A DNA stretch of 64,000 nt from a bacterium (GCA_018266105.1 JAFEBA010000003.1:20260-84259), one strand, 5' to 3'. Positions 25,748 through 34,367 are shown, numbered from the stretch's first letter. Notes: generated from the letters alone by a model not told the origin. Numbers and translations: made by a program.

Positions 25748-26538
25748 CTGGGAATCAACCAGCCCAGGACTTCTTCGGTCTTCACCACGCGCGCGCCGCG
25801 TTCGCGCAACTCGTCCATCACTTCGACTTTGGTCGGCAGTTTTAACTGGCGGGCCAGGTCGCTGGGCAAGGATGAGACGGCGTCTTCAGGCACCACCACC
25901 TCCAGCTCCGGAATTCCGCCCAGCAGACTGAAGGCCCCGGCGCGAACGCAAACCTCCGCGATTTTTCCGCCCAGCACCACGGTCACCGGACCTTCGGCGG
26001 CCTGGCGCTTCATCAGGTCCCAGAAGGCCTGATTTGGTACCATCGCCCCCTTTTCCACGCCGTCTTGGAGTTCTTCGCGCAACGTAATGTCGTAAACGTT
26101 CTTGTGAACTTCAAAGATCCGGTTGGAATCGCCACTCTCAACCTTCTCATGGTGATCGACGGGAATCACGGTGCGCCGCCGGCCCTCTTTGGCTTCCAGA
26201 CTCTTCAGCGCGGACTCCAGTGGGGCGTTCAGGTCAGAATCTCCGTCCGCCTGGGTGGCATGTTCACCATAGATGGCGAATTCGTCAGCGGCCCGATTGT
26301 CCACCAGAGTCTGGCCATTGCTCTCGATCTTGGTGCCCACCGGGTTATGCCAGTCCTTGGTGACGATCACGGTGCCCCCAGCATCGTAGATCGCTTCAGC
26401 CAGACGGGCATTGTTGAGCACCTCGGTGGATTCGTCGCCTTCCGGCTTGGAGGCTAAGGTGGCCAGGTTGGCGCTCTTGGCTTCCCGCCCGAAGGCTTTT
26501 TGCACATCGATTCCCAGATAGACGACTCGTTTGATCAT
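25744..26538 (-). CDS. Nicotinamidase/isochorismatase-family cysteine hydrolase
   Basis: 264 residues. Catalytic features of the family are visible: Asp11 in GIDVQKAF, a TKDWH block with the general-acid/metal residues, and nucleophile Cys197 in GKIAEVCVRAG with the preceding cis-peptide region. The protein is longer than PncA (~215) because of a central insert. It likely deamidates nicotinamide or a related amide. It heads the operon with the macro-domain, SnoaL-like and GGCT-like genes; nicotinamide and ADP-ribose are the two products of NAD cleavage, so a joint role in NAD turnover is a reasonable inference. Confidence 0.8.
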   Translation of the reverse strand: MIKRVVYLGIDVQKAFGREAKSANLATLASKPEGDESTEVLNNARLAEAIYDAGGTVIVTKDWHNPVGTKIESNGQTLVDNRAADEFAIYGEHATQADGDSDLNAPLESALKSLEAKEGRRRTVIPVDHHEKVESGDSNRIFEVHKNVYDITLREELQDGVEKGAMVPNQAFWDLMKRQAAEGPVTVVLGGKIAEVCVRAGAFSLLGGIPELEVVVPEDAVSSLPSDLARQLKLPTKVEVMDELRERGARVVKTEEVLGWLIPS

Positions 26539-26612
26539 AGCCCGACCCCCTTCGCCTTTTGGCTCTGGTTTCTTTCACGGAGACATTCGATGCGCTATAC
26601 TTAGGGGGCTTG

Positions 26613-27254
26613 ATGACCGACCTGAAACTCCTGGGAGCCGCTCTGCTCTTTGCCTGCCTGCCCTGGTCCGGCAGCGCTTTGACGACTCTGGCCCTGGCAA
26701 TCCTGGCCCTGCAGGTCGGCCTGCTTGTGATGGTGCTCTGCGGGGTGCGGCCGATCGAGGTTTGCCAGTGGGCCCTGGACGCTTGCCTGCTGGGCGCCGT
26801 GATTTTCACGCGATCTAGCTGGGGTCAGCTCGAGTTGGAGAGCAACTGGTTGCTGCTGGTTCCGGCCCTGTCGCTGCAGCTGGTTTTCCTGAAACTGATG
26901 TTGCATCACACCAAAGCCCACCGTCAGATGCAGTGCGAAAGCGAAGAGCGGCTGGAAACACGGCTGACCAATATCGAAAGCGATCTCAAAAGCCGCTGGA
27001 TCGATTCCGAAAAGGCCCAGCAGAAGCGCCAGGACGTTCTTATCGATCACCAGGAAGCGAATCAGATCTTCAAGCTCGGCTCACAAACAGCGGGACTGGC
27101 TCTGCTTCAAACGGCCTGCCTGGTCTTTAGCCGTCCTTCGGGCAGCTGGTGGCTGCTGTGGTGCCTGACCATCAGCCTGGCCACCTTCCTCAATAGCAAA
27201 GCTCAGGACCTGATGCTCAAGCATTATCTACCCGAGGACAGCCGGCTCTGCTAA
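26613..27254 (+). CDS. Membrane protein with internal coiled coil
   Basis: 213 residues: four hydrophobic helices in the first ~105 residues, a charged coiled-coil stretch (about 110-165, with ESEERLETRLTNIESDL) and two more helices near the C terminus. I start at ATG 26613, preceded by AGGGGG; TATACT lies at 26596-26601, so the leader is very short. No family recognised. It diverges from the nicotinamidase gene and is followed by the selC promoter. Confidence 0.6.
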   Translation: MTDLKLLGAALLFACLPWSGSALTTLALAILALQVGLLVMVLCGVRPIEVCQWALDACLLGAVIFTRSSWGQLELESNWLLLVPALSLQLVFLKLMLHHTKAHRQMQCESEERLETRLTNIESDLKSRWIDSEKAQQKRQDVLIDHQEANQIFKLGSQTAGLALLQTACLVFSRPSGSWWLLWCLTISLATFLNSKAQDLMLKHYLPEDSRLC

Positions 27255-27259
27255 AGCGC

Positions 27260-27289
27260 TTGCGTCGACGGGCCCACAAGGCGTATAAA
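27260..27289 (+). promoter_or_regulatory. Promoter of tRNA-Sec
   Basis: TTGCGT (27260-27265), an 18-base spacer and TATAAA (27284-27289). The predicted start is at or next to the first base of the tRNA. Confidence 0.6.
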
Positions 27290-27296
27290 CTCAGGT

Positions 27297-27388
27297 GGGA
27301 GTGGATGGGGCCCGGTGGCTTCCACAGTCTTCAAAATTGATGTGACTCGCAAGGGTCAGGAGGGTTCGACTCCTTCCCATTCCCGCCA
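27297..27388 (+). tRNA. selC: tRNA-Sec (TCA), selenocysteine
   Basis: A 92-base tRNA with an 8-bp acceptor stem (GGGAGTGG 27297-27304 with CCATTCCC 27377-27384), discriminator G27385 and encoded CCA. It has a 6-bp D stem (TGGGGC/GCTTCCA region), anticodon TCA at 27331-27333 in a CTTCAAA loop, a long variable arm (TGACTC-GCAA-GGGTCA) and a T arm with GGTTCGA. These 8+5 and long-D-stem features separate selC from tRNA-Ser. The anticodon stem has a mismatch or wobble at its ends. The cell should therefore decode some UGA codons as selenocysteine; selA, selB and selD are not in the window. Confidence 0.93.
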
Positions 27389-27401
27389 AATCGAGCTTCT
27401 C

Positions 27402-27439
27402 AAAAAAGAGATTTCCCCCGCCTGCAGGCGAGGGAAATC
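27402..27439 (-). terminator. Intrinsic terminator of the RNA ligase gene
   Basis: On the minus strand, GATTTCCC (27439-27432) pairs with GGGAAATC (27417-27410) around an inner CGCCT/AGGCG palindrome, followed by TCTTTTTTG. It lies 12 bases after the ligase stop and 14 bases from selC on the other side. Confidence 0.8.
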
Positions 27440-27450
27440 CCCTGACTGAC

Positions 27451-28512
27451 TTAGCTGATGTCGTCGTCGCTGCCCTTGAACTTGTCGTTGATCATCTTCA
27501 AAGCCAGGTTCCAACCTTCGCGAGAAGGCCGAGGCTGGCGTGGGGTCACCACGATCCCTTCGCGGATGTGCAACTCCCGGCCGGAAACCTGCTCCTTGCC
27601 TCGAGCCAGCCCGCGCAGGGCGTTCTCATCGAAAGGCCCCTCGTACACCAGCGGCACCCAGAGTTCGCGCAGAGCAGTGGGGACCTCATGGCGAGGCACC
27701 TCCTGTCCGCCCACCACCAGGCGGAAGATCCGCAGCCAGGGCCGATTTCCGTCGGCGCCGTAGCTCCAGGCCACCCCCTGAGCCGGATAGACCTCAGCGA
27801 AAGCCTGCACCTGCAGATTTGGATAAGACTCCGCCACCAGTTCATGCAGCCTGCAATTGCGCAAAGCCCTCCAGTAGATGTTGGCCTGATCCTCACCAAT
27901 CTCAAAGCCCTTAGAGGCCAGCCCCTTGGACGTCACGTGAATCGAGCCATCGGGACGGAAGACCATGTTGGCCTGAGAACCGTGAATCTTCTCAGTGGCC
28001 AGCACGTCCTCGCCAGGCACGAACTCGCCACCGAAAATCCCAAACTGCTCCACGTCGTGCTGGAGGAAAGGTCCATCCACCTCCAGGCGACGCAGCTGGC
28101 CACTGAAGCCGGCCGGCAGCGGTGGCTCGTATTTGGTGATCCCCAGGGCCGGGGCCAGGTCTTCGCCTAACACCAACTGCTCAGCCGACTGAAGCCCCAG
28201 CCTGGCCAGCACGTAATCCAGAGCGATGGTGATGCCTTCCGAGAGCTCTCCGCGCAAGCGAATGCCGCTCACCCGATCGTGCTCAGGCCCGACCAGGTAG
28301 GAAACACCCGTCTCGGAGTTGACGTAGTGCGGCCTCAGGTCGGGCGGCAGAACGGCTCGCGAGGGCGCAAAAACCACCACGTCTCCGCTGCGATAGCCGT
28401 TGCTTTTGGCCACCACCAGTTGAAACATACCGACCTTGCATAAATCCATGCGGTCAGAATTCGGGTGGGGAAAGATTTCGGCGCGCTCGGCGCTGACTTT
28501 CCAAATGGCCAT
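27451..28512 (-). CDS. RNA ligase (Rnl5/DRB0094-like nucleotidyltransferase)
   Basis: 353 residues. The N-terminal ~120 residues form an OB-like domain. The ligase domain has motif I TEKIHGS with the adenylylated Lys175, a later ELHIREGIVV (motif IV-type EGxVV) and a motif V lysine pair (LALKMINDKF). The N-terminal OB plus ligase order is that of Deinococcus DraRnl, which seals 3'-OH/5'-phosphate RNA ends in nicked duplexes. ATG 28512 has GAGGAGG seven bases upstream. It stands alone, so no partner for RNA repair or tRNA healing is visible next to it. Confidence 0.8.
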   Translation of the reverse strand: MAIWKVSAERAEIFPHPNSDRMDLCKVGMFQLVVAKSNGYRSGDVVVFAPSRAVLPPDLRPHYVNSETGVSYLVGPEHDRVSGIRLRGELSEGITIALDYVLARLGLQSAEQLVLGEDLAPALGITKYEPPLPAGFSGQLRRLEVDGPFLQHDVEQFGIFGGEFVPGEDVLATEKIHGSQANMVFRPDGSIHVTSKGLASKGFEIGEDQANIYWRALRNCRLHELVAESYPNLQVQAFAEVYPAQGVAWSYGADGNRPWLRIFRLVVGGQEVPRHEVPTALRELWVPLVYEGPFDENALRGLARGKEQVSGRELHIREGIVVTPRQPRPSREGWNLALKMINDKFKGSDDDIS

Positions 28513-28578
28513 AGCATCCTCCTCAAAAAAAGTGCCCCATCATGGCAAGCCGATCCAAAACTGTCAATCTTCCTGTGG

Positions 28579-28584
28579 TATCTT
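28579..28584 (+). promoter_or_regulatory. Candidate -10 box of the pseudopilin operon
   Basis: TATCTT six bases before the ATG at 28591; no clear -35 and no ribosome binding site, consistent with a leaderless start. Confidence 0.4.
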
Positions 28585-28590
28585 TCAAAC

Positions 28591-30137
28591 ATGAAGACGC
28601 GTCGGCGGGGAGCGGTTCTTTTGATGGCACTCTTCTTTGCTGTTGTGGCGGGCACCGCCGCTTCCATCCTGCTCGACCTCTTGCCCAGCGAGGCCACCTC
28701 CCTGCGCCTGGCGCGCCGAGATGTTGAAGCATCGCAGGTTTGCGAGGCGGGCTTTCGGGATTGCGAAGCCTGGATTTCCTATCAACTGAAGCAAGACCTG
28801 GAACCTTTGGTCACGGTCAGCACGACACGCAACGGTTTGCTGAAGGACTGGAGCTGGCGTGCCCAGATCACGGCCGACCCCTTCACTCCCCCCAATCCGG
28901 CGTCCGGCCTGCGTATGTACAAAATCGAAGTGGTCGCCTCCTGGGAAAACCTTCCCAAACGCAAGCTCCTGTGCTGGCTGCAGGCGGGGGTCAACTTCAC
29001 CAAATATGCGGTCTTCACCAATAACACTCCGCCCCCGGGCTGGACCAGCTTCTTTATGCGCTACAACCAGACGGCCGTGGACGGCTCTTTCCGCACCAAC
29101 GGACGAGTCCGCCTCTCCATACCCACCAACTTTTTTTCCGGGCCGATCCAGGCCAACAAAGGCTTTGTGGGGATGGTCACCGCTTCCGGCAACACCGGGG
29201 TGGGGGATGGCATCGAGTATGATATTGCGGCCCCAAGCACAGCCCAGCACTACGACCGAATGAGCACCTTGGGCCGGCCCGGGTTTCAAACCGGCGCGGC
29301 ACCCATGGCCATGCCCGCCAGTCCAGTGCCTTACGCAAACGCAGCTTACGGCAGCGTCCCCCCGTCTTCCCCACCAGCGGGAGTTTCCGTCAATTCGAGC
29401 GGAGGCATCTATGTCAAGGGAACCATTGATTCGCTGGTCCTGAGCGTGGACTTGATGGGCAACTCCGTCTACACCATTACCCAGGGAGGAGTCACCACCA
29501 AGGTCACTCGAGTCAGTGAGAGTCCGGTCGGTCCCGCCCCCGTTGGCACACGCCTGGTAGAACGCGGTTCGGTTCAGACGGTTGTGCCCAATTTGGGCAC
29601 CGGTGTCCTGTACGCCACCGATGGGATTAGCGCCGTCAACGGTACCGTCCGGGGGTCCAATACAATACCTTGGCCACGGACTTCAGCAACAATCAGGACA
29701 TCGAAATCACCGGCAGCCTCCTTCGAGCCGATACCGTTCCCGGCACCAAACCGGCTTCCAAACGCGACAACCTCGGGCTGATCGCCAATCACGTTAAGAT
29801 CACAGACAACGTAGCGGTTCTACCGCGAAACTCAAGCATCCTTAGGATCTATGCCAGCATCTTCACCCAGGACAACTTTTACGCCGAGCAATATGACAAT
29901 CCGGCCCTAGGAGTTGGCAAGCTTGAGGTCTTCGGCAGCCTGATTTCCAACAACAACTGGATCACCCAGGAGACGGACTTTGCCGGGCTTCCTTCATCCG
30001 GTTTTTCCCATCCCTCCGGCACGGGCACGTTTCGCCTTGTGACCGACCCCAATTCAGGCTTCTTTCCTCCCCCTCTCTTTCCGTCCTCGAGCAAAGGCCA
30101 GATGGAAATCCGCTACTGGAAAGAGACGGTACTTTGA
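28591..30137 (+). pseudogene. PilX/GspK-like minor pilin component, frameshifted at a G run
   Basis: The N terminus (MKTRRRGAVLLMALFFAVVAG) is a PilX/GspK-type pseudopilin start, then ~340 residues of a beta-rich, Ser/Gly/Pro-rich domain. In the frame used from 28591, sense stops near residue 354 at a GGGGG run (29651-29655) and the frame then ends at 29781. Shifting by -1 at the run (equivalent to one extra G) restores protein-like sequence (VQYNTLATDFSNNQDIEITG) through to the stop at 30135-30137. That stop overlaps the TTG of the next gene. One intact ~515-residue protein is therefore implied; the break is a sequencing error, a real mutation or phase variation. Confidence 0.7.
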
Positions 30138-30553
30138 TCAGAAGGGGGTTTTCTCTAGCGGAGGTCATGGTGGCTATCGGAGTTCTGGCCGTTGGCCTGA
30201 TGGCGATTGCCGGCTCTGTTATTTACAGCACTCGCATGGAGGGTCGGGCAGGTCGAGCCACTCAGGCTCTGCACTATGCCAATCAGCTTCTCGACTTGAG
30301 CAAGCTCTACAATCTGCCCAAGATCGCTCCCCTCAACGATCTGCCCGGAGACCGTCGGCCAATTGACGCTCCTCCTTTTACTCAAGACATTTACGCCAAC
30401 GACATTTTCAAGCGAAACATCACCATGACCTGGGTCAATAGCAGCGCTACCGACTACCGAAATGAACTTTATCAGGTGGACGTCACCGTCTATTGGTACG
30501 AGCGCAGCAAGGAGGAAAGCCTTCATGTTACAGGCTTGCACCGGGCGCCTTGA
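30134..30553 (+). CDS. Type IV prepilin-like protein (PilV-type)
   Basis: 139 residues. A class III signal is complete: short basic leader MIRRG, cleavage before F, then FSLAEVMVAIGVLAVGLMAI with Glu at +5. The pilin domain includes an N-terminal alpha helix and a short beta region. The TTG start overlaps the previous stop as TTGA. It likely functions as a minor pilin with the flanking genes in a pilus or secretion-like pseudopilus; no assembly ATPase or secretin is in the window. Confidence 0.8.
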   Translation: MIRRGFSLAEVMVAIGVLAVGLMAIAGSVIYSTRMEGRAGRATQALHYANQLLDLSKLYNLPKIAPLNDLPGDRRPIDAPPFTQDIYANDIFKRNITMTWVNSSATDYRNELYQVDVTVYWYERSKEESLHVTGLHRAP

Positions 30554-31104
30554 AAAGAGCTCTGACCGTGACCGAATTGATTGTCGCTTGCGCCATCGGC
30601 GTGATGCTTATGGCGATCGGCATGTTGCTTTTCCGTCGCGTGACCTTCGCCTCACTCTCTGGCTCGAGTCAACTGCAGCTGCAGCTCTCCACTCGAGAGA
30701 GCTTGCGGCGCATGGTCCCTCTCCTGAAGATGGCGACTCCGCCAAACTCACAGCAAACCGCGATCTACTCTCCAGACATCGGACTCACGACCGGAAATAT
30801 CGTCTTTTGCTGCCCCGAAGATTTGCTCAACCCCCAGCCGCCGCCGTTCGATCCTCGCGACCCCTTCTACATCCTGCTTCAAATCCGTTATGACCCCAGT
30901 TCTCGTGAGGTGCTCCTGGAAGATTTTTACACCCCCACGCGTTCCAATGTGCTTGCCTACCAGGTGAGCGATTTCAAAATTTCACGACTGCACCGCATAG
31001 GGCTCCGCCTGCAAATCGAACGACAAATTCTGATCAACGATTCTCGTGGCTACCCCAAACCCGTCAAGTACCAACTGTCTGACGTGTTGCAGCTACCCGA
31101 GTAA
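30550..31104 (+). CDS. Prepilin-like protein (PilW/GspJ-type)
   Basis: 184 residues from TTG 30550, which overlaps the previous stop (TTGA). The start MKRALTVTELIVACAIG has the hydrophobic pilin helix and Glu at +5, but the residue before the cleavage site would be Ala rather than the usual Gly. The remainder is a mixed alpha/beta domain with a long insert (NPQPPPFDPRD). Third in the minor pilin operon. Other starts further upstream overlap the previous gene and lack the signal. Confidence 0.72.
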   Translation: MKRALTVTELIVACAIGVMLMAIGMLLFRRVTFASLSGSSQLQLQLSTRESLRRMVPLLKMATPPNSQQTAIYSPDIGLTTGNIVFCCPEDLLNPQPPPFDPRDPFYILLQIRYDPSSREVLLEDFYTPTRSNVLAYQVSDFKISRLHRIGLRLQIERQILINDSRGYPKPVKYQLSDVLQLPE

Positions 31105-31179
31105 TTCAGAAAAGCTTCAGAAATCTCCCGGCCAGACTTAAGCTCCGAGTCGCAAGATAGGCCCAGGAGGGATGCTAAG

Positions 31180-31914
31180 GTGTCAAGAGCTACTGCAACA
31201 ATCGACCTGAACCCGCCTTCATGGCTGGCACATGGAATCGCTTTCACGCCACACAGGGTTCCAGAGAATGGGTCAAGAACGGCCGCACGGTATGTGGAGA
31301 GTGGACTAAGAGTGGTCTCTCCGGAACAGTATCAGGACTTCCAGCAGGAGGCTCTGGTCCACACGGATGCCCTCTATCGTTACGCGCGGCGCCTCACCAA
31401 TGACGCCCGCGAAGGCGAGGACTTGCTGCAGGAAACCTTCCTGCGAGCGTTGCGCTTCTGGCATCAATACCAGAAGGGCACCAACTGCAAGGCCTGGCTT
31501 TTCCGTATCATGCGCAACCTGAGCATCAACCGGGCCCAGAGCAAGGCGCGCAACCCGGTCAGCGACTCTCTGGAGGACACCGAAGAGTGGTCCCTCTACG
31601 GCAAGCTCCAGGACCCGGAGTCCCTCAGAGACGACAGTCCCGAGAAGCGCTTCTTTGAGCAAAACTGGTCCAAAGAGATCGTGGACGCCATGGCCAAATT
31701 GCCCGAGGAGTATCGCTCGGCCATCATTTTGTGCGACGTGGAAGGCTTTGCCTATCAGGAAATCGCCGACATTCTGGACATCCCCATCGGAACGGTGCGC
31801 TCACGCCTCAATCGCGCCCGCAACCGCCTGCAACAAATGCTGCTGGGCTACGTCCAGGAAAACCATCCTGATTTGTTGGTCAAGCGCGGCGAAAAAGAAA
31901 ACGAGAGCCCCTAG
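31180..31914 (+). CDS. ECF-type RNA polymerase sigma factor
   Basis: 244 residues. After ~45 variable residues come sigma-70 region 2 (ALYRYARRLTNDAREGEDLLQETFLRALRFW, with NCKAWLFRIMRNLSINR) and region 4 (LPEEYRSAIILCDVEGFAYQEIADILDIPIGTVRSRLNRAR), the two-domain ECF layout. No anti-sigma gene is adjacent, so control is not evident. Start GTG 31180 has AGGAGGG nine bases upstream. The stop codon lies in the loop of a terminator hairpin. Confidence 0.85.
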   Translation: MSRATATIDLNPPSWLAHGIAFTPHRVPENGSRTAARYVESGLRVVSPEQYQDFQQEALVHTDALYRYARRLTNDAREGEDLLQETFLRALRFWHQYQKGTNCKAWLFRIMRNLSINRAQSKARNPVSDSLEDTEEWSLYGKLQDPESLRDDSPEKRFFEQNWSKEIVDAMAKLPEEYRSAIILCDVEGFAYQEIADILDIPIGTVRSRLNRARNRLQQMLLGYVQENHPDLLVKRGEKENESP

Positions 31915-31928
31915 AGGCTCTCGTTTTC
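31897..31928. terminator. Bidirectional intrinsic terminator
   Basis: GAAAACGAGAGCC (31897-31909), loop CCTAGA, GGCTCTCGTTTTC (31916-31928). It has T-rich ends on both strands, serving the sigma factor gene and the convergent gene at 31948-32475. Confidence 0.85.
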
Positions 31929-31947
31929 TGACAAATTCGCCTAAGTT

Positions 31948-32475
31948 CTAGAACTGGACGATTTCGGGCTTCTTCTCGTCTTCGCGCACGATCTGGATGA
32001 AATACTGCATCACGTCGCGAGCGATGGGCAGCACATTCTCCTTGAGCAGACGAGTTACGGCCTGGTTGCCGGTGCACTCATATTTGGTGACCACGGCCGA
32101 GATAGCCTCATCGGTCAACCACTTCTTGCTGTCGACATAATAGGCAGCCTCGAAGAAGTATTTGTTCTTCTTGCCGGCGTCAGGGCTGTTGCGCACCTGA
32201 ATGTCGCGCAGCAGGTCCACGTGGGGACCTTCCTTGAGCTTGCTCTCGATGACGTCCTTGTTCTCCGAGTAGGGAGCGGACACGACCAGGCCGTTGCCGT
32301 CACCAATCACGGTGCTCTTTTCGAAAGCGAAGGTTTTCGCGCTTTGCACGTCCAGGAAGCGCAGACCACCGAGCTTGGTGGGCGATCCTTTGGCTACGTA
32401 TTCAGCGTAGATCTCGGTCAGGACGACATCGATCTGTTCGGCGATACGGCGCAAATCAATTTGGCTGTTACTCAT
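31948..32475 (-). CDS. Conserved-looking soluble protein of unknown function
   Basis: 175 residues, no signal peptide or membrane segment, charged and helix-rich, with a central SAPYSENKDVIESKLKEGPHVDLLRDIQV stretch and a C-terminal helical ARDVMQYFIQIVREDEKKP. The ATG has GAGGAGAG upstream. It lies 42 bases downstream of serA on the same strand, so it may be cotranscribed. No family recognised. Confidence 0.6.
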   Translation of the reverse strand: MSNSQIDLRRIAEQIDVVLTEIYAEYVAKGSPTKLGGLRFLDVQSAKTFAFEKSTVIGDGNGLVVSAPYSENKDVIESKLKEGPHVDLLRDIQVRNSPDAGKKNKYFFEAAYYVDSKKWLTDEAISAVVTKYECTGNQAVTRLLKENVLPIARDVMQYFIQIVREDEKKPEIVQF

Positions 32476-32517
32476 ACTGTTGGTTCTCTCCTCAAATGGC
32501 GTGTAGCTATTCCCCGC

Positions 32518-34095
32518 TTACAGTTGGACCAAACGCGCTTCTTCAATTCCGGCCAGGCCTTTGATCTCCCCCATGACCGCTTCGCTAGGTGTCTCGTCGA
32601 TCGACATGACCATGACGGCGTGGGTTCTGGGCTGGCTGCGGCCCAACTGCATCTCGGCGATGTTAATATCGCTTTTGCCCAGCAGACTACCTACGCTACC
32701 CATAACGCCGGGACGGTCGGTCTGCCAGGTGATCAGCTTGGTGCCGGAGAGCACCACCGAGATGGCATGTCCGTCCATTTCGACCACGCGAGCCTCATTG
32801 GCCCCGAAGACCGTGCCGGCCAGCGTGGTGGACCGCTGAGCTGAGCGCACCGTGACTTCAATCAGGCTGGAGTAGGTCGAGTGGCCACGAGTACTGCCCT
32901 CACTGACGCTGATGCCCCGATTGCGAGCCACCACGGCCGCATTGACGTAGTTCACGGTTTCGGGAGACCCGGCCGCCAGCATGCCTCGCAGCAAAGCCTT
33001 AGTCAGGAAACGAGTGTCCGTCTCGGCCACCTCGCCCCGGTAGCTGACGCTCACGGCCGTGACCGGACCAGAAACCAGAGACTGGGCGAACTTGCCCATG
33101 CGCTCGGCCAATCCCAGATAAGGCTTGAGAAAGCTCATGGCTTCCGGCGGAACATAGGGGATGTTGACGGCACTGCGAGGAGCGCCACCGCGCAGGACTT
33201 CAAGAATCTGTTCGGCCACGTCCACCGCCACTCGCTCCTGAGCCTCGTGAGTAGAGGCAGCCAGATGAGGGGTGGAAACAAAATTGAGCAGTTCCAGCAG
33301 CGGAGTAGCCCCCACCGGTTCCTGAGCGTAGACGTCCAGAGCCGCGGCTGCCAGCTTCTTAGACTTGAGCGCCTCGTAAAGCGCGGCTTCGTCCACGATG
33401 CCGCCGCGCGCGCAGTTGACCAAAATGGCGGTGGGCTTCATCATGGCCAGCTTGGCGGCATTGATCAGGCCGTCCGTCTCAGCCGTCTTGGGCATATGCA
33501 GAGTAATGAAATCGCTGCGCTGCAGCAAATCGTCCAGCTCGACCTTCTCAGCCCCCCGCTCCTTGGCGAACTCCTCGCTGATAAAAGGATCATAGGCCAG
33601 AATTTTCATACGGAAGGCCGCCGCTCGCTCACCCACCTCGCGGCCGATGCGGCCAAAGCCAACGATTCCCAGCGTCTTGTTATAGAGCTCAAAGCCGGTA
33701 AAAGTCTTTCGATCCCACTCGCCCGCGCGCATGCTCGCCTGCGCCTGGGGCACCCAGCGGGCTGCCGAGAGCAGCAAGCCAAAGGTGTGCTCAGCCGCCG
33801 AGATCGTATTTCCTTCGGGCGAGTTGATGACCATAATGCCCTTGTTGGTCGCCGCCTCCACGTCGATGTTGTCGACACCCACGCCAGCCCGGCCGATGAC
33901 CCGCAGGCCGGTGGCAGCTTCGATCACTTCCTTCGTGACTTTGGATTGACTGCGCACGATCAGCGCGTCAAATCCCGCCAACTTGGCGGCTAATTCAGCC
34001 GGCTTGAGGCCGGTGGCCACCTCCACTTCGGCTTCTTTACGCAGGTTGTCCACAATTTCTTGCGGCAATGGGTCACTCACAAGGATTTTAGCCAC
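32518..34095 (-). CDS. serA: D-3-phosphoglycerate dehydrogenase
   Basis: 525 residues, the long form of SerA: a substrate-binding/NAD-binding dehydrogenase core with the Rossmann motif GIVGFGRIGREVGE, the Arg in NCARGGIVDEAAL and HLAASTHEAQ, followed by an intervening (ASB) domain and a C-terminal ACT domain ending MGEIKGLAGIEEARLVQL. It oxidises 3-phosphoglycerate in the first step of serine synthesis; the ACT domain usually senses serine. GTG 34095 has GGAGG upstream. It diverges from tRNA-Ser. Confidence 0.95.
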   Translation of the reverse strand: MAKILVSDPLPQEIVDNLRKEAEVEVATGLKPAELAAKLAGFDALIVRSQSKVTKEVIEAATGLRVIGRAGVGVDNIDVEAATNKGIMVINSPEGNTISAAEHTFGLLLSAARWVPQAQASMRAGEWDRKTFTGFELYNKTLGIVGFGRIGREVGERAAAFRMKILAYDPFISEEFAKERGAEKVELDDLLQRSDFITLHMPKTAETDGLINAAKLAMMKPTAILVNCARGGIVDEAALYEALKSKKLAAAALDVYAQEPVGATPLLELLNFVSTPHLAASTHEAQERVAVDVAEQILEVLRGGAPRSAVNIPYVPPEAMSFLKPYLGLAERMGKFAQSLVSGPVTAVSVSYRGEVAETDTRFLTKALLRGMLAAGSPETVNYVNAAVVARNRGISVSEGSTRGHSTYSSLIEVTVRSAQRSTTLAGTVFGANEARVVEMDGHAISVVLSGTKLITWQTDRPGVMGSVGSLLGKSDINIAEMQLGRSQPRTHAVMVMSIDETPSEAVMGEIKGLAGIEEARLVQL

Positions 34096-34163
34096 GGGTC
34101 CTCCAGGGAATCAATTTCCGAGGGCGTCCTACGCACACTGCCAGGCAGTTCCTTCTACCCCTA

Positions 34164-34192
34164 TAGACAAGGTCGGAACATCCCACTATACT
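34164..34192 (+). promoter_or_regulatory. Promoter of tRNA-Ser
   Basis: TAGACA (34164-34169, five of six consensus bases), 17-base spacer, TATACT (34187-34192). The start would be near 34199. Confidence 0.75.
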
Positions 34193-34206
34193 ACCCCTGG
34201 TCTTCT

Positions 34207-34296
34207 GGAGTGATGGCCGAGCGGTTTAAGGCGCACGCCTGCTAAGCGTGAGGGTCCAAAAGGCCCGCCTGGGTTCGAATCCCAGTCACTCCGCCA
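34207..34296 (+). tRNA. tRNA-Ser (GCT)
   Basis: Acceptor GGAGTGA (34207-34213) pairs with TCACTCC (34286-34292); discriminator G34293 and CCA are encoded. Anticodon GCT is at 34241-34243 and a long variable arm is present, as expected for tRNA-Ser. Confidence 0.95.
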
Positions 34297-34299
34297 GAA

Positions 34300-34326
34300 A
34301 AGGTGTCCTCGACGGGCGCCTTTTTT
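34300..34326 (+). terminator. Intrinsic terminator after tRNA-Ser
   Basis: AAGGTGTCC (34300-34308) pairs with GGGCGCCTT (34314-34322) including wobbles, then a T-run. Confidence 0.75.
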
Positions 34327-34367
34327 ATTTTCCAGGGCAGCTCTGACCCGAGCGCGAAGCCGTCAGG

